DNA of 63,283 nt from contig JAHIUA010000015.1 in the NCBI GenBank assembly GCA_018817385.1, forward strand, positions 1-63,283, given 5' to 3'. Positions 9,049 through 17,384 of the stretch are shown one piece after another. The notes under the pieces were generated by a model that was not told the DNA's origin, did not search any database, and saw only the letters and a program-made list of their open reading frames with translations. Position 1 is the first letter of the stretch, and each line of letters starts with the position of its first letter. Origin of the DNA: Pseudomonadota bacterium. Lineage in GTDB: Bacteria; Desulfobacterota; Desulfobulbia; Desulfobulbales; Desulfocapsaceae. Both the position numbers and the translations under genes were made by a program.

Positions 9049-10614
9049 TTAACCTTTCCTTTCCCCTGCCCATCGCCGCAGCAGTACTCCTCCACCTCCG
9101 AAAATCGTCAGCACAAAACAGGCCGGCGCAAAAAGATACCCCCCCCGGACAAAAAGAGTCCGTTCTGCCATGATCTCCACCCTCTCTCCAGCCCCCCAGT
9201 GGACAAACAGAGGTGACAACTGCTGCAAACGCCCCAAGGGGTCGATAAATGCAGAGAAACCTGTGTTCGCTGAGCGAACTACGCTTCGCCTGGTTTCCAC
9301 GGCCCGCAGACGGGTCATGGCCAGGGTCTGATGTGGAGCGCTGGAGCGTCCATACCAGGCATCATTAGTCATATTAACCAAAAGCGTTGCCCCTGCATCC
9401 ACCCATTTCCGGGAAATATCCGGGAAGATGGATTCAAAGCAGACTAATACCCCAATACTGGCCTTCTGACAAGCAGGAGGGGCGTGAATTTTCCCTGGAC
9501 TAAAATCACCGACGGCCTCCACCAAGGGTTCAAGAAATGACAGAAAACGCTTCAGCGGCACATATTCGCCAAAGGGTACCAGATGGGTCTTAGAGGTCCG
9601 GGCAACTATCTCCCCCGTGCTGTCAAAGAGGAGACTGCTGTTGAAAAATTTCATCTCCCTCTGGCTATCGCTCTTTTGCTCATACCAGGGTGCCCCGGTC
9701 AGGAGCATCACCTGTTCCTGAGAAACAAAGCGCTGCAGGGGCTCAAGCAGCGGATGAGCAAGGGGATAAAATGGCAGTGCGGTCTCGGGCCAGATCACCA
9801 GATCCGGTCGCGGCAGAGCATGCATCAACTGGCGACTCTGTTCAATATAATCCAGCACTGTTTCCTGCTGCCGTGCCGGAAGCCACTTCTGACTCTGATC
9901 CACATTGCCCTGGACCACGGCCACAACCAGCGACTCCCTTTCCAAAACCCCAGATTGGAGCTGCTGCCAACGCTCTCCGGAATAAACAGCGACCATGGCC
10001 AGGAGAAGGCAGACAGGGACCATCAGCCTGAGCGCCCCCCGCCTCCCTTCCCTGTTGATGATGAGAAGAGCCAGCAGACTATTGAGCAGCACTAAGAGAA
10101 AGGTCAGGCCATAATGGCCCCAGATATCGGCCGACTGCAGCAATACCGGTAGGCCGGCAAGTCCGTAGCCCAGATCCATCCAGGGAAAACCACTGAAGAG
10201 AAAGGAGCGCAACCAATCCACTCCCACCCAGGCGCAGGGCAGCAACCAGAGGCTGAGTCCTGCAGGGAAACGGCGAACAAAGAGCTGGGCCAGAAGCGAA
10301 AAGGCCATGACAGAGGCTGCCATGTAGCAGACAAGGAGCAGCAATGCCGGAACAGAAAAAATCAGGGGCAGGCCGCCATAGTGGCCAAGGACAAAAACGA
10401 TCCAATATAGTTGGAGGAGAAAGTGGCCAAAACCGGCAAGAAAGCCAAAGCCCAGGGCCTGAAGCCTGGTTCCCCTGCACACACAAACCAACAGAGGAAC
10501 ACAGGCCACCGCGAGCAGAGGCCATAGGCCACCACCGCCGGGAAGTGCCAGCCAGAGCAGTAAGATCGTAGCCCCCGTGGCCAGAAGTCCGCTACGGGTC
10601 GTCAATACCTTCAT
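9049..10614 (-). CDS. lnt: Apolipoprotein N-acyltransferase
   Basis: A 521-residue inner-membrane enzyme that N-acylates the lipid-modified cysteine of lipoproteins, the last step of lipoprotein maturation. Several hydrophobic helices fill residues 1-200. A nitrilase-like periplasmic domain follows, with the catalytic Glu in WPETALPF (about 270), Lys in SKTHLVPFGEYVPL (about 340) and Cys in VLVCFESIFPD (about 390). A last helix is at the C-terminus. The ATG start overlaps the TGA of the CorC-like gene (ATGA), so the two are translationally coupled. This pairing is common in Gram-negative bacteria. Confidence 0.96.
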   Translation of the reverse strand: MKVLTTRSGLLATGATILLLWLALPGGGGLWPLLAVACVPLLVCVCRGTRLQALGFGFLAGFGHFLLQLYWIVFVLGHYGGLPLIFSVPALLLLVCYMAASVMAFSLLAQLFVRRFPAGLSLWLLPCAWVGVDWLRSFLFSGFPWMDLGYGLAGLPVLLQSADIWGHYGLTFLLVLLNSLLALLIINREGRRGALRLMVPVCLLLAMVAVYSGERWQQLQSGVLERESLVVAVVQGNVDQSQKWLPARQQETVLDYIEQSRQLMHALPRPDLVIWPETALPFYPLAHPLLEPLQRFVSQEQVMLLTGAPWYEQKSDSQREMKFFNSSLLFDSTGEIVARTSKTHLVPFGEYVPLKRFLSFLEPLVEAVGDFSPGKIHAPPACQKASIGVLVCFESIFPDISRKWVDAGATLLVNMTNDAWYGRSSAPHQTLAMTRLRAVETRRSVVRSANTGFSAFIDPLGRLQQLSPLFVHWGAGERVEIMAERTLFVRGGYLFAPACFVLTIFGGGGVLLRRWAGERKG

Positions 10615-11486
10615 TCTTTTTCCAGGGGCTGCCGGGCAACCTGCATCAAATCAATCTGGCGTTCTGTGGCGCTGAGTACGGTAAAGCGCAGTCCCTCCGC
10701 GTCCACCACATCCCCGACCACCCCCAGACGGCCCATGAGAAATATCACCAGACCGCCAATGGATTCATAATTTCCTTCAGGCATAACTACCTGAAACCGT
10801 TCTTCAATCACCTCTATGTCAGCCTGGGCCTTGACCTGTACAGTGTCTTCGTCGATCTCCTGCAGCAGATTTCTGGCCACATCAGACTCATCATCAATCT
10901 CACCGACGATCTCTTCCAGGACATCCTCCAGAGTTACCAGGCCACGCACCGTCCCAAACTCATCGGCTACCACAGCCACATGTATCTTCCGTTTCTGAAA
11001 CTCACGTAACAGGTCAACAATGGGTTTTTTCTCGTCGATGACATAGGGCGGACTCAACAATGAACCAACTCCTGCATCACTCTCTCCCTGGGCGCAGATC
11101 TTCAACAGATCCTTGGCATGAAGGATACCGATAATGGTATCAGGTGATTCCCGATAGATAGGAATGCGGGTAAAGCCCTTCTCTATAACTATCTCCACCA
11201 GTTCACTCACCGGGGTCGACGCTTCGGCACTGACAATCTCGGTGGAAGGAGTCATCACCTCAACAGCCAGGGTATCATGAAAATCAAAGATGGAATTGAT
11301 CATCCGCTCTTCAAGAGAGGAGATCAATCCCTGTTCTTCACCTTCTTCAAGCAGTTCCTGAATTTCATGTTCCAGGTCCTCAGTGGTCTCTGGGGCACGC
11401 CCCATAGGCAGAAGGGCTGCCAGTCGCTGCAAAAAACTCTTTTGTCCAGTTATGCCTCCCAGGGCATCTGTTTTTTCTTTTGTCAT
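10611..11486 (-). CDS. CorC/HlyC-type CBS-domain protein
   Basis: A 291-residue cytoplasmic protein with two CBS domains ('VMTPSTEIVSAEASTPVSELV' and 'LLSPPYVIDEKKPIVDLL...VVADEFGTVRGLVTLEDVLEEIVGEI'). A C-terminal transporter-associated CorC_HlyC domain follows (about 210-285). There is no DUF21 membrane domain, so this is the soluble CorC type, linked in other bacteria to Mg/Co homeostasis. The N-terminus is acidic. ATG start, with a four-base overlap with lnt. The exact ligand is not predictable. Confidence 0.92.
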   Translation of the reverse strand: MTKEKTDALGGITGQKSFLQRLAALLPMGRAPETTEDLEHEIQELLEEGEEQGLISSLEERMINSIFDFHDTLAVEVMTPSTEIVSAEASTPVSELVEIVIEKGFTRIPIYRESPDTIIGILHAKDLLKICAQGESDAGVGSLLSPPYVIDEKKPIVDLLREFQKRKIHVAVVADEFGTVRGLVTLEDVLEEIVGEIDDESDVARNLLQEIDEDTVQVKAQADIEVIEERFQVVMPEGNYESIGGLVIFLMGRLGVVGDVVDAEGLRFTVLSATERQIDLMQVARQPLEKE

Positions 11487-11839
11487 CTCTTTTCAAGGAA
11501 ATATTCCAGTGTTTCGGGCTGTTCGCAAACGACTCAACAGCGGTATGGCAGGAATGTTCTGATCCAAAAACACATTTTTTCTTTTCTATTTGCTATCTCA
11601 TGACTATAGTAAGGATCATTCATTATTGTCGCCAAAAAAATATTCATCATACTATTTTTTTTGTAACTATAAACAGGTGCGGGAAAGAAAATGCTTTTTT
11701 CTTTCTCGCACCTGTTTTATGAGAAGCTAACTAATTATAGTGTAACAACTGCCAGAAAGCACTCTATCCAAGCACCAGATACCAGTTACTGGTGCTGAAT
11801 TATTTTACGATCAGGAAACCGAGCAGAGAGAGATAGCCA
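11487..11839. promoter_or_regulatory. Divergent intergenic region with two hairpins
   Basis: This region separates the minus-strand corC-like gene from the plus-strand biotin carboxylase gene. At 11674-11718 CAGGTGCG...CGCACCTG forms a stem followed by TTTT on the plus strand, like a terminator with no gene before it. At 11771-11796 AGCACCAG-N10-CTGGTGCT is a perfect inverted repeat just before the biotin carboxylase gene and may be an operator. No ORF is credible here. Confidence 0.5.
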
Positions 11840-13303
11840 ATGCCCCTGATCAGGGAAAAATTCAGTGCATGTGATCGCTTACACGAAAAGAGGGATACGT
11901 TGGACGGAAAGGTACTTATTGCAAACAGAGGCGAAATCGCCATCCGCATTATGAACGCCTGTCAAGACCTGGGTCTTGACTATGTGGTTGTCTATACCGA
12001 TATAGACAAAGATTCAGAACACGTGCAGCGCAACATCACCAGTGGCCCTGGACAGAACGCCTGGCGTATTACCAGCTATACAGAACCCAACGACCTCTTT
12101 GCCGTGGCCGACCACACCTTCTGTACAGCCATTCATCCAGGATACGGTTTTTTCTCAGAAGATTATCGTTTTGCCAGGCGGGCCACCATCCGTGATCGGT
12201 CCCTGATCTTCATCGGTCCCGGCTGGGAGGTCATCAAAAACCTTGGTGACAAAATCAACACCAAGCGAGTGGCCAACCATCTGAAGATTCCCACTATTCC
12301 CGGGACCGACAGTCCCATCTATAATGAGATGGACGCCGAAGAGATCGCCCAGCATCTTATGGATGACCAGCGAGCCCAGGGAATCGACAACCCCTCCATC
12401 CTGGTCAAAGCTGCGGCCGGCGGCGGTGGTATGGGAATTGAAGAAGTATCTGAAATCACCCAATTTCGCCGCATCTACCGCCAGGTCCAGAGCTATGCCA
12501 AACGCCAGTTCGGAGACGGTGGCGTCCTTATCGAGCAGTGTCTCACCGACTACAACCATCTGGAAGTCCAGTTGCTCTGCTCCCAGCATGGTGAGCGCAT
12601 CCACTTCAGTTCACGTAACTGCACCATCCAGTCCACGGGCCGGCAAAAACGAGTCGAGGCAGCTCCCGGCTTCCACTCCTCCTGTTTCGACTATGACTTT
12701 GACGAAAAAGAGGTCATGGACCAGGTTGTCGACTATTCATTAAAACTGGCAGCCCATGTCCGCTACGACAACATAGGCACCTGGGAATGGATTGTCTCCC
12801 GTTCCGGCCAGCCGTATCTCCTGGAAGTCAACACCCGCATCCAGGTAGAAAATGATGTCTCTGCCCGTATCAGTTACCTGGACAATGTTCAGCCCAACCT
12901 GATCCGGGAACAGATTCGGCTGGCACTTGGTGAAAAGATCGGCTACAAGCAGAACGATGTTGAATTCAAGGGGGCCTCTATCGAGCTGCGCATTGTGGCC
13001 GAAGACACCCAGCGCGGTTTTGCTCCCTGGATCGGCACCATCACCGAGTTCACCTTTCCAAAGCATGACTGGTCGGTGGTCTATACCCATGTCCCTTTTG
13101 ATAAGCCCTACACCATTCCCAGTGAGTACGACCCCAACCTGGCTCTGGCCCTGGTCTGGGGACGCACCATGAATGAAGCAAAGGAGCGGGCCTGTCAGTT
13201 TATCGACGAGGTGGTCATCAAGGGGAAAGACTCTCAGGGTGGTTCCATTACTACCAACCTGACTTATTTGAAAAACAACCTGAGCCGGCTGCTAACCTTC
13301 TAA
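11840..13303 (+). CDS. Biotin carboxylase-type subunit of acetyl-CoA carboxylase
   Basis: ATP-grasp biotin carboxylase that carboxylates the biotin carrier protein. Visible are 'GKVLIANRGEIAIRI' (N-terminal domain), 'IHPGYGFFSED', the glycine-rich loop 'KAAAGGGGMGIEEV', 'EQCLTDYNHLEVQLL' and 'LEVNTRIQVENDVSARIS' with the metal-binding Glu/Asn. The central 'RNCTIQSTGRQKRVEAAPG' departs from the usual RDCSxQRRxQKxxEEAP. No BCCP domain is attached (487 residues). The ATG start adds 20 residues before the conserved N-terminus; a TTG at 11900 after AGAGGGA is an equally good start. It is 23 nt before the carboxyltransferase gene, in one operon. Confidence 0.9.
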   Translation: MPLIREKFSACDRLHEKRDTLDGKVLIANRGEIAIRIMNACQDLGLDYVVVYTDIDKDSEHVQRNITSGPGQNAWRITSYTEPNDLFAVADHTFCTAIHPGYGFFSEDYRFARRATIRDRSLIFIGPGWEVIKNLGDKINTKRVANHLKIPTIPGTDSPIYNEMDAEEIAQHLMDDQRAQGIDNPSILVKAAAGGGGMGIEEVSEITQFRRIYRQVQSYAKRQFGDGGVLIEQCLTDYNHLEVQLLCSQHGERIHFSSRNCTIQSTGRQKRVEAAPGFHSSCFDYDFDEKEVMDQVVDYSLKLAAHVRYDNIGTWEWIVSRSGQPYLLEVNTRIQVENDVSARISYLDNVQPNLIREQIRLALGEKIGYKQNDVEFKGASIELRIVAEDTQRGFAPWIGTITEFTFPKHDWSVVYTHVPFDKPYTIPSEYDPNLALALVWGRTMNEAKERACQFIDEVVIKGKDSQGGSITTNLTYLKNNLSRLLTF

Positions 13304-13326
13304 GGAGAGCAACTGGAACATTTTAT

Positions 13327-15600
13327 ATGAACGAATTACTGAAAAAGCTCCATAAGATTGAAGAACGGATCAATTACCTGATACAGGTTAAGGATTTCAC
13401 CAACTGGGGAAATCTCTTCGGTTTCCAGGAAACCTGCAATCACCTCAAGCAAAATCCTTACGAATACAGTGAGGAAGCGTTCGGAGTCGAGATCCGCAAC
13501 CTGGATGAATCTATCAGCTTTCTCGAAGAACGGGCCGAAGAACAGCTGACTCCCATGGAGCGGGTACGCATTGTCCGCACCATCCAACGTTTCAGCCTCA
13601 AGGATATCCTGGAAAACGTCTACGAAGACTACACCGAGCTCGGCGGCCAGGACGAAGCCAATATCGATCCGGCCATGGTCTGTGCCAAAGCCACTATTGT
13701 GCGGAGGATCAAAAACAAACCCTACACGGCTACGGTCATGGTCATCGGCCAGGAGACAGGTCACGGTGAAGAATTCAGAAACGGCGGTTCCTGTCGGCCG
13801 GAGGGCAACGAGAAAGCCCTGCGCTACATGAAGGTCGCCGAAACCGAAGGCATCCCCATCCATTTCTATATCTTCACTCCCGGTTCCTTTCCCGTTGAAG
13901 AATATCCGGGTGCGGCCCAGCAGATTGCCCGCAACATTTACAGCATGACCAAACTTCGGGTGCCCCTTATCTCCATGATCTCGGAGGGAGGATCCGGCGG
14001 AGCCGAGGCCATTGGTCTCTCCGATTTTCGCCTCATGTGCTCTCATGGCTACTACTCAGTCATCTCCCCAGAAGGTGCGGCTGCCATAGAAGGAAGGATT
14101 GGTGAAGGGCAAAAGGTCCCCAAAGAACTGATCGAAGTCTGTGCAGAACGTCTTAAACTGACAGCTGAAGACAACCTGGCCCTGGGCACCATCGATGCCA
14201 TCGTCAAAGAGCCACCTCTTGGAGCAAGACACGACGATTTTGCCTTTTTTGCTCAGGTCCGCTCCGAGATCATGCGGGCCACTGACAAGGTAGTCCTCAA
14301 CACCAAGAGCTTCAAGGCATTCCGCGAATGGGAGAACAGGAGAAAGAAAAAGAAATCCGAACGAAAAGAATTACCCATTGACGTGCCTTGGGACCTCAAC
14401 CCCGTTGAAGCGCACAGACTCCTGTGCCAACGCTCAAAAAAATACCGGGAAATGGCGATGCTCGGCTTTAGCGGCAAGCCAGCCCCCACCGAGTCTTTTT
14501 TCAAGCGCCTTCATGAAAAAAGAGAAAAGATATACTACAATCTCCGCTACGATGTCCTCAAGGCCCACCAGAAACAGGTCAAGAAGGTGTTCAAAGAGGT
14601 CTCAGGAGAAGGCTCCGTGGTCCTCAAACGTCTTTCCACGCCTCTGACGACAGTCAGAGACTTCTTTGCCAAGGAAGTAACCGATAGAAAAACACCTCCG
14701 TTTCGAATTACCTATAACGAAGCAGCGTCGATCTCGGATACTGTCCAGGATCCTCTGGAACTGAGCGATACCTACACCAGCCCCCTGGCCAACGAAGACC
14801 GGACCGTTACCTGCCCCAACAGCAGAAAATACGGTTGTAAAGATCTGTGGATCCCTGACCTCTATGGTGAATTCGCAGGGGTCTGCGAAACCTGTGGCCA
14901 CCACTTTCCCTTGGAGTATAAGTGGTATCTGCACAACATCTTTGACCCCGACACCATCCAGGTTTTCAATACTGATATCACATCAGGGAATCCCTTGGCC
15001 TACACGGGCTTTGATGAACGCCTCAAACAGGCCAAGAAAAAGACAGGACGCAACTCCGGCAACCTCACCTTTGAGGCAAAAATCATGGACATCCAGATCG
15101 TGGTTTCCATGCTCTATTCTGATTTCCGCAGCGGTACCGTGGGTTCGGCAGAGGGAGAAAAGTTTGTTGAGGCCTGTGCCCTGGCAAAACGAAAAAAGCG
15201 GCCACTGCTCTCCTATGTCCACACCACCGGCGGCATTCGCATCCAAGAGGGCACCCTTGGAGTGACCCAAATGCCCAAATGCACCATGGCAGTGAGGGAA
15301 TACATTGACGCTGGCGGCCTCTACATCGTTGTTTACGACAACAACTCCTATGCCGGTCCAGTGGCCAGTTTCCTGGGCTGCTCTCCCTATCAGTTTGCCA
15401 TCCGCTCCAGCCGTGTCGGCTTTGCCGGGGTTCGTGTCATTCGTGAGACGACAGGTATCGACATCCCGCCAGATTACCATTCGGCACGGAATGCCCTGAA
15501 ACGAGGGCACATCCAAGGCATCTGGGATCGCCGCGATTTTCGGCGCAATCTCTACAAATCTTTGATGACCATGGGCAGCCCCAGCCTCTATTACCGCTAG
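13327..15600 (+). CDS. Fused acetyl-CoA carboxylase carboxyltransferase (alpha then beta)
   Basis: A 757-residue protein carrying both carboxyltransferase halves, which move CO2 from carboxybiotin to acetyl-CoA. Residues ~60-330 are AccA-like: 'RPEGNEKALRYMKVAE', 'TPGSFPVEEYPGAAQQIARNI', 'ISEGGSGGAEAIG' and 'YSVISPEGAAAI'. Residues ~490-757 are AccD-like, with a four-Cys zinc finger (CPNSRKYGC ... GVCETCGHHFPL) and 'GTVGSAEGEKF...TTGGIRIQEG'. A linker of ~120 basic residues joins them. The order alpha-beta is the reverse of the usual DA fusion. No BCCP gene is in the window, so the carrier must come from elsewhere. Together with the upstream biotin carboxylase it should make malonyl-CoA. Confidence 0.92.
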   Translation: MNELLKKLHKIEERINYLIQVKDFTNWGNLFGFQETCNHLKQNPYEYSEEAFGVEIRNLDESISFLEERAEEQLTPMERVRIVRTIQRFSLKDILENVYEDYTELGGQDEANIDPAMVCAKATIVRRIKNKPYTATVMVIGQETGHGEEFRNGGSCRPEGNEKALRYMKVAETEGIPIHFYIFTPGSFPVEEYPGAAQQIARNIYSMTKLRVPLISMISEGGSGGAEAIGLSDFRLMCSHGYYSVISPEGAAAIEGRIGEGQKVPKELIEVCAERLKLTAEDNLALGTIDAIVKEPPLGARHDDFAFFAQVRSEIMRATDKVVLNTKSFKAFREWENRRKKKKSERKELPIDVPWDLNPVEAHRLLCQRSKKYREMAMLGFSGKPAPTESFFKRLHEKREKIYYNLRYDVLKAHQKQVKKVFKEVSGEGSVVLKRLSTPLTTVRDFFAKEVTDRKTPPFRITYNEAASISDTVQDPLELSDTYTSPLANEDRTVTCPNSRKYGCKDLWIPDLYGEFAGVCETCGHHFPLEYKWYLHNIFDPDTIQVFNTDITSGNPLAYTGFDERLKQAKKKTGRNSGNLTFEAKIMDIQIVVSMLYSDFRSGTVGSAEGEKFVEACALAKRKKRPLLSYVHTTGGIRIQEGTLGVTQMPKCTMAVREYIDAGGLYIVVYDNNSYAGPVASFLGCSPYQFAIRSSRVGFAGVRVIRETTGIDIPPDYHSARNALKRGHIQGIWDRRDFRRNLYKSLMTMGSPSLYYR

Positions 15601-15636
15601 TCCCCCCTGGTTGTCTCAAGAAAATCCTGCCTGTCA

Positions 15637-15697
15637 AACAGGGAATGGTGAACCAGAGAAGTAAAAAAATGTTCACCATTCCCTGTTCGTCATTTTT
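15637..15697 (+). terminator. Terminator after the carboxyltransferase gene
   Basis: AACAGGGAATGGTGAAC and GTTCACCATTCCCTGTT form a perfect 17-bp stem with a 17-nt loop. CGTCATTTTTTC follows. It closes the biotin carboxylase/carboxyltransferase operon. Confidence 0.85.
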
Positions 15698-15849
15698 TCT
15701 TTCTTTCAAAAGACTGGAGATGAAATTTTACTCTCCGGACGAGTGAGAATAGTTCTTTTTATTTTTTTCCTTAACTTTCCCACTCCAGCTGTCGATAAAG
15801 TGTCATAGCGTGTTCGTACAAATTTCTCAAAGGACTGAGGAGGTGCGGT

Positions 15850-16065
15850 ATGACCATTTGGCAATTTTCGATACAGGACAAGGACGTCAGCTACGGAAAA
15901 CGCAAACGCAGACTCTTGACCAAAAAGGGTTGTAACGAACCCTTCAAAAACCGTTTCTGGTGTCCAAAAAAACAATGGTTTATGAATGAGGGCTGTCCCT
16001 TCATAAACAGACGGGAATGTGAAAACTTTTCCAATATGAGCGGAGAAAAACTGGCTCGGCTGTAA
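15850..16065 (+). CDS. Small basic cysteine-containing protein
   Basis: A 71-residue ORF with a strong ribosome-binding site (GAGGAGG) 6 nt before ATG. It has four Cys at regular spacing near the C-terminal half (KKGC..., RFWC..., EGCPF..., RRECENF), possibly metal-binding. It is basic in the middle (YGKRKRRLLTKKG). No signal peptide. It stands alone between a terminator and tRNA-Lys. I do not recognise the family. The strong RBS and ordered Cys argue that it is translated. Confidence 0.55.
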   Translation: MTIWQFSIQDKDVSYGKRKRRLLTKKGCNEPFKNRFWCPKKQWFMNEGCPFINRRECENFSNMSGEKLARL

Positions 16066-16178
16066 ACAGGCTGAACCGTGCTGTGGAAAAATCCGCCATA
16101 TTTGCTTTCGTCATGCTTGACGAATGGTAAGACGTATGCTATTAGTTGCCCTGCAATATTTGCTTATACAGAAATAGA

Positions 16179-16254
16179 GGGCCGTTAGCTCAATTGGTAG
16201 AGCATCTGACTCTTAATCAGCAGGTCCCCGGTTCGACTCCGGGACGGCCCACCA
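16179..16254 (+). tRNA. tRNA-Lys (anticodon CTT)
   Basis: A 76-nt cloverleaf with acceptor stem GGGCCGT/ACGGCCC, D arm TAGCTCAATTGGTAGAGCA, anticodon loop CTCTTAA (CTT), T loop TTCGACT and encoded CCA. Confidence 0.96.
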
Positions 16255-16261
16255 GCATATT

Positions 16262-16298
16262 AAGCACTTAGCTCCTTACCAAGCTAAGTGCTTTTTTT
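16262..16298 (+). terminator. Terminator after tRNA-Lys
   Basis: AGCACTTAGCT and AGCTAAGTGCT pair perfectly (11 bp) around CCTTACCA and are followed by seven T. Confidence 0.92.
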
Positions 16299-16410
16299 GT
16301 TGGTTGATAAAAAATGCATGGAACACACCCACTTTCATCACATATCCAGACAGTTATCCACATAACTGATATAAACCACTCAAATTGTCAATTGTATAAA
16401 AGTGATCTCT

Positions 16411-16839
16411 ATGAGTAAGGAATCAGCGAGTTGGGACTCTATTGCTTCTTTGGAAGAATTAGGGGTGGATTGGGATTTTGAACCGGACAACCCGCAAGGG
16501 AAAAGAGCCTATGCGCGACTCAACGAAAAAGAGCTTTGTCATCTCTTCCAGGTAGCAAGCATACCAGTCAAGCTTGTTACCGAAACTATGCACACCAAAG
16601 CACTGTTAGTTGATATCTCTCAGGGAGGTGTCTCTTTGCGGACGAAGGCGACAAATTTCAAAGAATCGCAACTCGTCAAAATTGGATTTTTCCTGGGCCA
16701 GCTCAAGCTGATTTCCAAAGGACGAATCAAAAACATTCGTACCAATGAAGGCTGGATTATATTGGGTATTGAATTTGTAGGCTTATCTGAAGATAATAAT
16801 AATTTTCTATCCAGTATCTATTCTTCTGCCAAACTATAA
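16411..16839 (+). CDS. PilZ-domain protein
   Basis: A 142-residue protein with a C-terminal PilZ domain, the common c-di-GMP receptor fold. The RxxxR motif is RAYAR at about 33-37. The second motif is 'DISQGGVSLR' at about 68-77. The N-terminus (SWDSIASLEELGVDWDFEP) is an unassigned lead. A GTG three codons upstream (16402) could also start it; neither start has a clear RBS. It lies next to the CpxA/R-like genes and upstream of the flagellar region, which is consistent with a role in motility or surface behaviour, but no target can be named. Confidence 0.85.
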   Translation: MSKESASWDSIASLEELGVDWDFEPDNPQGKRAYARLNEKELCHLFQVASIPVKLVTETMHTKALLVDISQGGVSLRTKATNFKESQLVKIGFFLGQLKLISKGRIKNIRTNEGWIILGIEFVGLSEDNNNFLSSIYSSAKL

Positions 16840-17384
16840 AAGATAAGGGCTCAGCCAAGAAGATATTCCGGCTGTCTCCCGGAAGTAGCTTGCATGCTGT
16901 TTCTTGGCTGAATATCCGCCATGCTTCTCTGCATGGTATGCTTCGCCACTGGCTCTTCAGAACAACGGAATCATCACATCCGTTTACCAACCGGGATAAC
17001 GGACAAAAGCAAAATCAAGACCTGTCTGGTTATGCCCACCTGTCAGGAAGCAACTATTTTATACTTGCATAGTATACAAGGTCCTTCGCTTGATTGCCGT
17101 TAAGTTTCTGTTAAGTTATGTAAAGTTTTATGGAAAGGGGTCGCCGAAAAAGAATATTGGGAATGGCGAATGGAGTATCAACCTCCCAGGCCATCTGCAG
17201 ACAGACGCAAGAATTGCCAGAAACGATTGGACAGGCAGAATAGAAAACAAGGACAATGGTCTTCGTCCGAGGCGAAATACCATACGTGCAGGGTCCTCAG
17301 GAACCTGAAGGAAGACAAACCGACTCTCTGAAAACCCTTTAACCCTCAGGACCAGTCAGGCGGCGCCAGTTATAAAAATATTGA
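16840..17384. promoter_or_regulatory. 545-bp gap with a CpxR-like box array; possible small RNA
   Basis: No credible gene. CAGCCAAGAA (16853) and TTCTTGGCTG (16900) form an inverted repeat just after the PilZ gene. At 17099-17125 the boxes GTTAAG, GTTAAG and GTAAAG are spaced 11 and 10 bp apart and point to the plus strand, where no gene follows before the convergent kinase. A regulated small RNA in 17130-17384 is possible but unproven. Confidence 0.4.
17099..17125 (+). promoter_or_regulatory. CpxR-box-like direct repeats, site A
   Basis: GTTAA-N6-GTTAA-N5-GTAAA in one orientation, resembling the E. coli CpxR box GTAAA-N5-GTAAA. It has the same order and spacing as site B at 27870-27896. It is close to the CpxA-like kinase gene. 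Confidence 0.55.

Noticed and set aside
16960-17340. Possible c-di-GMP riboswitch near the PilZ and kinase genes
   Set aside because: I could not find the conserved GEMM core or its tetraloop-receptor pattern; only simple inverted repeats are present.
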